DNA of 13,821 nucleotides, from the NCBI GenBank assembly GCA_007134165.1, contig SLLJ01000267.1, forward strand, positions 1 to 13,821. Direction: 5' to 3'. The notes beneath the pieces are model-generated. The model did not search any database, was not told where the DNA came from, and worked only from the letters and a program-made list of their open reading frames with translations. Every line of letters begins with the position of its first letter. Position 1 is the first letter of the stretch. Positions 8,957-13,821 of the stretch are shown one piece after another. The stretch comes from Nitriliruptoraceae bacterium (lineage in GTDB: Bacteria > Actinomycetota > Nitriliruptoria > Nitriliruptorales > Nitriliruptoraceae). A program made the position numbers and the translations under genes.

Positions 8957-9610
8957 ATGTCCACACTGCCGATGTTCCCCTTGGGTAACGTCCTCTTCCC
9001 GCACATGGTGCTTCCGCTGCACGTCTTCGAGCCGCGCTATCGAGCACTGGTCGACGACGTGCTCGCCGGCGACAAGCGCTTCGGGGTGCCGCTGATCACC
9101 CGCGGCCACGAGGTCGGTGGCGGCGATGAGCGCACCGACGTGGGAACCGTCGCCCAGATCCTGCGTGCGGAGCAGCTCGACGACGGCCGCTGGCTGGTCG
9201 TGGGCCTGGGAACCTCCCGCTTCCGGGTCACCCGGTGGCTGCCCGACGACCGGTATCCGATCGCCGAGGTGGAGCCGCTCGACGACGCACCCGCGGCCAC
9301 CGGCGACGACCACGACCTCACGACCGCCCGCGAACGGCTGGTCGGCCCCCTGCGCCGGGTGCTCGCCATGCTCAGCGAGCTCGGCGAGGACGGCGTGCCG
9401 GCCACCCTCGAGCTCGACGACGACCCCGAGGTAGCCGGCTGGCAGACCGCGGTGCTCGCCCCGCTCAACCCCCTCGACGCCCAACGGGTGCTTGCCAGCA
9501 CCGACCTCGGCGACCGGCTGGCGATGCTCGACGAGCTGCTCGAGGGCATCGAGCAACTGCTGGGCTTCCAGCTGGCGACGGGAGGACCCACCGCATCGGC
9601 AGACGATTGA
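8957..9610 (+). CDS. Lon N-terminal (substrate-binding) domain protein, stand-alone
   Basis: A 217-residue protein consisting of the LON substrate-binding domain without the AAA+ ATPase or protease domain. The N-terminus, LPMFPLGNVLFPHMVLPLHV followed by FEPRYRALVDDVL, is the family hallmark. RFGVPLITRG, VGTVAQILRAEQLDDGRWLVVGLG and RFRVTRWLPDDRYPIAEVEPL follow as in the domain. The C-terminal half (about 120-217) is helical and acidic. Such single-domain proteins are common in bacteria; their role is not settled, and the Lon domain binds unfolded or specific protein partners. The ATG at 8957 has GAGGAG (8946-8951) 5 nt ahead; an in-frame ATG at 8933 has no such site. It is transcribed divergently from the PCD gene across 108 bp. 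Its stop overlaps the left arm of the inverted repeat controlling the next operon. Confidence 0.88.
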   Translation: MSTLPMFPLGNVLFPHMVLPLHVFEPRYRALVDDVLAGDKRFGVPLITRGHEVGGGDERTDVGTVAQILRAEQLDDGRWLVVGLGTSRFRVTRWLPDDRYPIAEVEPLDDAPAATGDDHDLTTARERLVGPLRRVLAMLSELGEDGVPATLELDDDPEVAGWQTAVLAPLNPLDAQRVLASTDLGDRLAMLDELLEGIEQLLGFQLATGGPTASADD

Positions 9611-9651
9611 GCGGAACGCGTTCTTTGTTTCCGTTCCGCTCGTGCCATACT
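9609..9651 (+). promoter_or_regulatory. inverted-repeat operator and promoter of the acyl-CoA dehydrogenase operon
   Basis: GAGCGGAAC (9609-9617) and GTTCCGCTC (9633-9641) form a perfect 9-bp inverted repeat with a 15-nt centre. Nested in its left half is a second perfect palindrome, GAACGCGTTC (9614-9623), containing AAC-GC-GTT, the core spacing of KstR-type TetR operators; the outer T and A of that consensus are absent. CATACT (9646-9651) is a fair -10, putting the repeat over the -35 region where a repressor would act. The stretch is unusually AT-rich for this window. The repeat begins within the stop codon of the Lon-domain gene, so a terminator role is also possible. Confidence 0.5.
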
Positions 9652-9679
9652 GGCCGGACCGATCCGGGAGGCCCGTGCC

Positions 9680-10834
9680 ATGCGCACCTCACCGTTCACC
9701 GAGGAGCACGAGCAGCTGCGAGCAGCGATCCGCCGCTTCGTGACCGACGAACTCGCGCCCCATGCCGAGGCTTGGGAACAGGCCGGCTGGATCGACGACT
9801 GGGTCTGGCCGCGCATGGGTGAACTCGGCTACCTCGGGCTGGCGGTGCCCGCCGAGTACGGCGGACAGGGCGCGGACTACTGGGCGACGGTGGTGCTGGC
9901 CGAGGAGTTGCCCCGCTGCGGCTCGGGCTCGGTGCCGATGGCCATCGGCGTGCAGACCGACATGGCCACCCCGCCGATCCTGAAGTTCGGCACCGAGGAG
10001 CAGAAGCAGGCCTACCTCGCCCCGGCCGTCAAGGGCGAGAAGATCGCCGCCATCGGCATCAGCGAGCCGGAGGCCGGTTCGGACGTGCGCGCGATCCGCA
10101 CCCGGGCCCGCCGTGACGGCCGCGACTGGATCATCGACGGCGCCAAGCTCTACATCACCAACGGGTTGCGCGCCGACTTCGTCACCATGGTGGTGCGCAC
10201 CGCCGCCGCCGAGTCCGACGACCCGTGGAGCGGCATCTCGCTGTTCCTGGTCGACACCGACCTGCCGGGCTTCGAGGTGGCGCGCAAGCTCGACAAGGTC
10301 GGCATGCGCGCCTCGGACACCGCACTGATCCACCTCGACGGGGTCCGGGTGCCCGGCGACGCGCTGCTCGGCGTCGAAGGTCACGGCTTCAAACAGATCA
10401 TGTGGCAACTGCAGGGCGAGCGGCTCATCGGCGCGATCGGCGGGGTGGCCGCCGCCCAGTTGATGTTCGAGCGCGCCCTGGCCTACACCCGCGAACGCGA
10501 GGCCTTCGGCCGGCCCATCGCGCGCTTCCAGGCGACCCGGCACCGGCTGGTGGACATGGCCACCGACATCGAGCAGGTCCGCCAACTCGTCTACGACGCC
10601 TGTGACCGGTGGAACCGCGGCGAGTACGCGGTCACCGAGATCGCGATGTGCAAGCTCGCCGCCGCACAGATGTCCTTCCGCGTCGCCGATGAGGCCCTGC
10701 AGTTGCACGGCGGCTACGGCTACAGCCGCGAGTTCCCCGTCGAGCGGGCCTGGCGCGACGCCCGGCTCGCGCGCGTCGGGGGTGGCTCCGACGAGGTGCA
10801 GCGCGAGATCATCTCCAAGCTCCTCGGGCTGTAG
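9680..10834 (+). CDS. acyl-CoA dehydrogenase (IVD/LCAD-type active site)
   Basis: A 384-residue FAD flavoenzyme that oxidises acyl-CoA to 2-enoyl-CoA and passes electrons to ETF. The N-terminal helical domain (EEHEQLRAAIRRFVTDELAP) is followed by GYLGLAVPAEYGGQG, the FAD/substrate motif ISEPEAGSD, GAKLYITNG, and the C-terminal EREAFGRPIARFQ and LQLHGGYGYSREFPVERAWRD. The Glu of the usual YEGT motif is Gly here (VGGGSDE). Instead Glu247 in QGERLIG sits where isovaleryl-CoA and long-chain acyl-CoA dehydrogenases carry their catalytic base, so the enzyme should be active. GGGAGG (9666-9671) lies 8 nt before the ATG. It leads an operon with a second dehydrogenase 49 nt downstream and has its own inverted-repeat promoter. 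The substrate is unknown; a branched or medium-to-long acyl-CoA is a guess from the active-site type and the racemase nearby. Confidence 0.94.
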   Translation: MRTSPFTEEHEQLRAAIRRFVTDELAPHAEAWEQAGWIDDWVWPRMGELGYLGLAVPAEYGGQGADYWATVVLAEELPRCGSGSVPMAIGVQTDMATPPILKFGTEEQKQAYLAPAVKGEKIAAIGISEPEAGSDVRAIRTRARRDGRDWIIDGAKLYITNGLRADFVTMVVRTAAAESDDPWSGISLFLVDTDLPGFEVARKLDKVGMRASDTALIHLDGVRVPGDALLGVEGHGFKQIMWQLQGERLIGAIGGVAAAQLMFERALAYTREREAFGRPIARFQATRHRLVDMATDIEQVRQLVYDACDRWNRGEYAVTEIAMCKLAAAQMSFRVADEALQLHGGYGYSREFPVERAWRDARLARVGGGSDEVQREIISKLLGL

Positions 10835-10883
10835 GCACCCCACCGCGCCGCCCGCACCCAGGAATTCGCCGACGAGGACCGCC

Positions 10884-12116
10884 ATGAGCACGCTGGATCT
10901 CTCCCCCACCCTCAGCGCCGAGACCTCGGCCCGGCCACTGTTCGGCCCAGAACACGAAGAATTGCGCGCCAGCGCCCGGCAGTTCGTCGAACGCGAGATC
11001 CTCCCCCACATCGAGCAGTGGGAGCGCGAGGAGGACTTCCCGCGCGAGATGTTCGCGGCCGTCGGCGAGGCCGGCTTCCTCGGGCTGAAGTTCGGCCCGG
11101 AGGTCGGCGGCTCGGGCCCCGACCTGCTGGCCCAGGCGGTGTGGATCGAGGAGTTGGCACGCTGCCTGTCGGGAGGGCTGGCCGCCGATCTCGGCGCCAC
11201 CACCGACCTCGCTGCGCTGTACGTCGACCGCAGCGGCAGCGAAGACCTGCGCCAGCGGCTGCTTCCGCCCACCCTGCGCGGCGAGCAGATCGGCGCGCTC
11301 GCGATCACCGAACCCGAGGCCGGCAGTGATGTCGCCTCGCTGACCACCCGCGCGGTGCGCGACGGCGACGACTGGCTGCTGACCGGCCAGAAGGTGTTCA
11401 TCACCAATGGCGCGTGGTGCGACTGGGCGGTGATCGCCGCCAAGGTGTCGGTGGCCGACGGAGCCCCTGGCGAGGACGACCACGCCCGCATCACGCTGTT
11501 CGCCATCGACGCCTCCTCCCCCGGCTTCGAGCGCCGCCGGCTGCCGATGCTGGGCTGGCGGACCTCCCACACCGGCGAGCTGACCCTGACCGGGGTGAGG
11601 GTTTCGGACGCCGACCGCATCGGCGAGATCGGCAGCGGCTTCGCCCAGATCACCCGCGCGTTCGGCTGGGAGCGCACCGTGATGGCGCTGGGTGCGGTCG
11701 CGGCCGCGCAGCGGACGCTGGAACTCGCGATCGCCTACGCCCGCGAACGTGAGGCGTTCGGGCGGCCGATCGCCTCCTTCCAGGTCTGGCGCCACCGCTT
11801 CGCCGACGCGGCCACCCGCATCGCTCTCGGCCGGGCACTGGCCTACCAGGCGCTGCGCCTGGTCGTCGCCCAGGAGGCCGGCGGCCCCGACGCTCCCGAC
11901 GATCTGACCGTGCTGCGCACCGTCGCCCAGGCCAAGCTGGCCACCCAGCGCATGAGCTTCGAAGTCGCGGATGAGGCCATGCAGGTGCACGGCGGCGCCG
12001 GCTACATGATGGAGTACCCGGTGCAGCGCGCCTGGCGCGACGCTCGACTCGGACCGATCGGTGGCGGGACCGACGAGATCATGAAGGAGATCGTCGCCAA
12101 GACCTACGGCCTGTGA
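10884..12116 (+). CDS. acyl-CoA dehydrogenase, second of tandem pair
   Basis: A 410-residue acyl-CoA dehydrogenase, longer than its neighbour through an extra N-terminal segment and a small insertion in the middle (VSVADGAPGEDDHA). Motifs in order are PEHEELRASARQFVEREILP, GFLGLKFGPEVGGSG, ITEPEAGSDVASL, GQKVFITNGAWCDW, REREAFGRPIASFQVWRH and MQVHGGAGYMMEYPVQRAWRD. As in the first gene the YEGT Glu is Gly (IGGGTDE), and Glu263 in GWERTVMA takes the isovaleryl/LCAD catalytic position. The ATG at 10884 has GAGGAC at 10874-10879. The two dehydrogenases are clearly diverged, so they may act on different chain types or form a mixed complex as known for actinobacterial FadE pairs, although here both keep a catalytic Glu. 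The stop overlaps the GNAT start (GTGA). Confidence 0.94.
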   Translation: MSTLDLSPTLSAETSARPLFGPEHEELRASARQFVEREILPHIEQWEREEDFPREMFAAVGEAGFLGLKFGPEVGGSGPDLLAQAVWIEELARCLSGGLAADLGATTDLAALYVDRSGSEDLRQRLLPPTLRGEQIGALAITEPEAGSDVASLTTRAVRDGDDWLLTGQKVFITNGAWCDWAVIAAKVSVADGAPGEDDHARITLFAIDASSPGFERRRLPMLGWRTSHTGELTLTGVRVSDADRIGEIGSGFAQITRAFGWERTVMALGAVAAAQRTLELAIAYAREREAFGRPIASFQVWRHRFADAATRIALGRALAYQALRLVVAQEAGGPDAPDDLTVLRTVAQAKLATQRMSFEVADEAMQVHGGAGYMMEYPVQRAWRDARLGPIGGGTDEIMKEIVAKTYGL

Positions 12117-12697
12117 GACCAGCCGACCAGCCGATGCAGGTGCGCCCGATGCGCCCGGACGAGTCGGCCCGGGTCGGGGCGTTGACCCTGGCGGCCTACG
12201 ATCGCTACGGCACGATCACGGGTCCCTACCGCCTGCTGCTCGCCGACCCTGCCCGCCGGCTGGCGGGCTGCACCGCACTGCTGGTCGCCGAGGTCGACGC
12301 GGAGGTGGTGGGCACCGTCACCGACGTCCGCCCGGGCGACGACGAGTGGGAGGGTCGGCCTGTCCCCGAGGGCGACTGCGGGTTCCGGGTGCTGGCGGTC
12401 GACCCCGCCGCCGAGGCCCGCGGCATCGGCCGGGCGCTGGCGGCCACCTGCCTGAACCAGGCACGTGCCGAGGGCCGGCACCGCGCGGTGATCACCTCCA
12501 TGGCCTGGATGACCCGGGCCCACCACTTGTACCGACAGCTGGGCTTCGTGCGCCGCCCCGACCTCGACGTGCGCTTCCCCGGCGGTGACGGCGTGGTGTT
12601 CACCTGTGACCTCACGGCCCAGGCCCCCTCGCGCTTCTCTCCACCCGGACCGGTGCCCGACCAGCCCCCCTGGTTCGAGGACGTCTGGCAGCGCTGA
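12113..12697 (+). CDS. GNAT family N-acetyltransferase
   Basis: A 194-residue acetyl-CoA-dependent N-acyltransferase. The N-terminal strand MQVRPMRPDESARVGALTLA, the central FRVLAVDPAAEARGIGRALA (motif A, acetyl-CoA pyrophosphate loop RGIG, with Glu at the usual Gln/Arg position) and HLYRQLGFVRRPDLD (motif B) are typical. About 25 Pro-rich residues follow the domain and end in PPWFEDVWQR. The GTG at 12113 overlaps the TGA of the preceding dehydrogenase in a GTGA arrangement, which suggests translational coupling. The ATG at 12134 is a possible alternative, as neither start has a Shine-Dalgarno nearby. The acceptor substrate cannot be told. It may be an operon passenger rather than part of the fatty-acid pathway. 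Confidence 0.88.
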   Translation: MRPADQPMQVRPMRPDESARVGALTLAAYDRYGTITGPYRLLLADPARRLAGCTALLVAEVDAEVVGTVTDVRPGDDEWEGRPVPEGDCGFRVLAVDPAAEARGIGRALAATCLNQARAEGRHRAVITSMAWMTRAHHLYRQLGFVRRPDLDVRFPGGDGVVFTCDLTAQAPSRFSPPGPVPDQPPWFEDVWQR

Positions 12698-12709
12698 CGC
12701 CGGTCGGGG

Positions 12710-12734
12710 TATGGTCGTCGCAGACGGCCAAGGA
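12710..12734 (+). promoter_or_regulatory. candidate -10 and ribosome binding site of the SRAP gene
   Basis: TATGGT (12710-12715) fits the actinobacterial TAnnnT -10, with no convincing -35 upstream. AAGGA (12730-12734) is 7 nt before the GTG at 12742 and supports that start. No LexA-type GAACnnnnGTTC box is visible, so SOS control is not shown. Confidence 0.35.
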
Positions 12735-12741
12735 CCTGTCC

Positions 12742-13428
12742 GTGTGCGGTCGCTACGTGCTGGTCTCCTCACAGGAGACGCTGGTGGCCCGGTTCGGGAT
12801 CGAGGAGGTGCGCACCGAGCCGCTCCCACCGCGCTACAACGTCGCGCCGTCCCTGGACGTCTACGCGGTGGTCGAGCATCAGGACCGACGCCGGCTCGGA
12901 GCACTGCGCTGGGGTTTCGTGCCACGCTGGGCGCGGGCGCTGCGCGGCAGCCCCCAGCCGATCAATGCCCGCATCGAGACGCTCACGACCTCGCGCATGT
13001 TCCAGGAGTCCGCCCGCAGACGGCGCTGCCTGCTGCCCGCCGACGGATTCTACGAGTGGCTCCAGCGCGGCGAGGGCCAATCCAAGCAGCCCTACCACCT
13101 CGCCCCTGCCGACGGTCAACCGCTGGCCTTTGCCGGGGTCTGGTCGCTGTGGCGCGACCCGCAGGGCGAACCCGAGGCCCCTGCGCTGGCGACCGCGGCA
13201 ATCGTCACCACCGAGGCGCGTGGTGGACTCGAGGACATCCACCCGCGGATGCCGGTGATCCTGCCCACCGACCGGTGGACCGACTGGCTGCGTGCCGGCG
13301 ACGGGGTCGACGACCTGCTCGCCGCGATCGGCGCCGCCGATCCCCCACCGCTGACGGTGACCGCGGTGTCCTCCCGGGTCAACACGGTGCGCAATGACGA
13401 CCCCGAACTGCTCGAACCGGTCGACTGA
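12742..13428 (+). CDS. SOS response-associated peptidase (SRAP, YedK/HMCES family)
   Basis: A 228-residue single-domain SRAP protein. Relatives (E. coli YedK, human HMCES) form a covalent thiazolidine link between the N-terminal Cys2 and abasic sites in single-stranded DNA, shielding them. The sequence begins MCGRY, so removal of Met exposes Cys2. Asn75 (PINARIET) and Glu105 (DGFYEW) have exactly the YedK numbering, and the active-site His is His167 in DIHPRMPVIL. RYNVAPS, LRWGFVPRW and the SSRVNTVRNDDPELLEP tail are also characteristic. The start is GTG, fixed by the required Cys at position 2 and by AAGGA upstream. It lies 44 nt after the GNAT gene and may have its own promoter. All key residues are present, so activity is expected. 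Confidence 0.95.
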   Translation: MCGRYVLVSSQETLVARFGIEEVRTEPLPPRYNVAPSLDVYAVVEHQDRRRLGALRWGFVPRWARALRGSPQPINARIETLTTSRMFQESARRRRCLLPADGFYEWLQRGEGQSKQPYHLAPADGQPLAFAGVWSLWRDPQGEPEAPALATAAIVTTEARGGLEDIHPRMPVILPTDRWTDWLRAGDGVDDLLAAIGAADPPPLTVTAVSSRVNTVRNDDPELLEPVD

Positions 13429-13444
13429 CCCGCGCTCCACCTCG

Positions 13445-13463
13445 GGCGCCATCCTCAGGCGCC
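13445..13463 (+). terminator. small hairpin just after the SRAP stop
   Basis: GGCGCC at 13445-13450 and again at 13458-13463 are mutually complementary and form a 6-bp stem with a 7-nt loop, 16 nt after the stop codon. It is short and could be incidental. Confidence 0.3.
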
Positions 13464-13517
13464 GCACAACTCGGCCCGCCGCCCCCCGACCGTCGGGCAG
13501 CGCCCACCGCCCTGGCC

Positions 13518-13549
13518 CGGCTGCCGAACCCCCGGAAGTTCGGCAGCCG
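13518..13549 (+). terminator. strong terminator-like hairpin downstream of SRAP
   Basis: CGGCTGCCGAAC (13518-13529) and GTTCGGCAGCCG (13538-13549) form a perfect 12-bp stem with an 8-nt loop. It is the strongest simple hairpin in the window and lies 89 nt after the SRAP stop. No T-tract follows. As a symmetric stem it could serve either strand. Confidence 0.65.
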
Positions 13550-13583
13550 TCGCTTCCCACCCTGCCCCGGCCCCCGGCCGACC

Positions 13584-13622
13584 CTGCTGCTGCTGGCACT
13601 GCTGCTGCTGGCACTGCTGCTG
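13584..13622 (+). repeat. 15-bp CTG-rich tandem repeat
   Basis: The unit is four CTG triplets plus GCA. It occurs at 13584-13598 and 13599-13613, with three CTG of a third unit at 13614-13622. In the open plus frame it would encode a Leu/Ala hydrophobic segment. Confidence 0.85.
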
Positions 13623-13653
13623 ACGGCGCCACAGTCGGCGCCGTTGCCGACCT

Positions 13654-13756
13654 GGCGTATGCAGCCGGACACCGGTGACCGGATGGGTACGCCGCATCCC
13701 CCACACGGGACCATGCGGCGTACGGAGACGGACACCCATGACCGCCTGGGTACGCC
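13654..13756. repeat. two copies of a 40-bp element at 63-bp period with inverted ends
   Basis: Copies at 13654-13693 and 13717-13756 match at 33 of 40 positions by my alignment. Each begins GGCGTA and ends TACGCC, so each can fold on itself. The right end of copy 1 and the left end of copy 2 also form an 11-bp perfect inverted repeat, GTACGCCGCAT (13687-13697) and ATGCGGCGTAC (13713-13723). The arrangement resembles REP/BIME-type intergenic palindromes. More copies may lie beyond the window edge. Confidence 0.7.
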
Positions 13757-13821
13757 ACATCCGCGGACAGCCGCTGCCCCCACCCCCTCCCGGCCGCCAA
13801 CCGCACACCCAACCCCAGCCC

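Larger units (their letters stand above)
13429..13821. other. about 390 nt without a convincing gene; repeats and hairpins
   Basis: After the SRAP stop I find no reading frame with a start, ribosome site and recognisable product. One plus-strand frame stays open from 13398 to the window end and would encode LLLLALLLLALLLTAP, but it has no ATG, GTG or TTG before the leucine run. The stretch holds the two hairpins listed separately, a third (ACGGCGCC 13623-13630 with GGCGCCGT 13637-13644), a 15-bp CTG-rich repeat and a 63-bp-period repeat. Confidence 0.6.

Noticed and set aside
9614..9623. GAACGCGTTC as a LexA/SOS box
   Set aside because: Actinobacterial LexA boxes have four bases between GAAC and GTTC; here there are two. 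The downstream genes are dehydrogenases, not repair genes.
13394..13678. 94-codon plus-strand frame beginning inside the SRAP gene
   Set aside because: It starts within SRAP coding sequence in another frame, runs through the terminator hairpin and repeats, and gives only Ala/Pro/Arg-rich low-complexity sequence.
13654..13756. CRISPR array
   Set aside because: Only two diverged copies, 23 bp between them, inverted ends inside each unit and no cas genes.

Overview
The window is very GC-rich (roughly 70% by eye) with strong third-position G/C codon use, densely packed genes, Shine-Dalgarno sites of the GGAGG type and several GTG starts. Acyl-CoA dehydrogenases, an alpha-methylacyl-CoA racemase, SDR oxidoreductases and a class A penicillin-binding protein with a long Pro-Glu tail point to a Gram-positive actinobacterium. 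An Acidimicrobiia-like lineage is my best guess from the repertoire, but there is no rRNA or marker phylogeny here to confirm it. It looks like chromosomal lipid-metabolism territory. I see no integrase, transposase, phage gene, tRNA or CRISPR array.

Layout. (1) 1-671, plus strand: C-terminal part of a FadE5-type acyl-CoA dehydrogenase, closed by a terminator-like hairpin at 697-721. (2) 800-3205, plus: a bifunctional class A PBP. (3) 3215-8848, minus: six closely spaced genes, in transcription order pterin-carbinolamine dehydratase, SDR, alpha/beta hydrolase, alkyl-DHAP-synthase-like FAD oxidase, second SDR, alpha-methylacyl-CoA racemase. This cluster converges on the PBP gene with only 9 nt between the stop codons. 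(4) 8849-8956: a short divergent promoter region. (5) 8957-9610, plus: a stand-alone Lon N-terminal-domain protein. (6) 9680-12697, plus: two acyl-CoA dehydrogenases and a GNAT acetyltransferase, preceded by a striking inverted repeat. (7) 12742-13428, plus: an SRAP (YedK/HMCES-type) DNA-damage protein. (8) 13429-13821: about 390 nt with no convincing gene but with strong hairpins, a CTG-rich 15-bp repeat and a 63-bp-period repeat.

How the genes may work together. The racemase, the acyl-CoA dehydrogenases and the SDRs fit beta-oxidation of branched (2-methyl) acyl-CoAs such as isoprenoid, methyl-branched or sterol side-chain acids: the racemase supplies the 2S epimer that acyl-CoA dehydrogenases accept. 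The FAD oxidase resembles alkyl-dihydroxyacetonephosphate synthase, and an SDR lies 11 nt behind it, so an ether-lipid step is a second possibility for the minus-strand cluster. Both are inferences from family and context.

The most notable non-gene observations are the composite inverted repeat at the promoter of the dehydrogenase operon (its core matches the AACnnGTT half-sites of KstR-type operators), repeated in-frame tandem duplications at protein termini, the Cys-pair repeats and PE tail of the PBP, and the structured 3' region. Nothing here demands a wholly new system, and the gene families are individually familiar.
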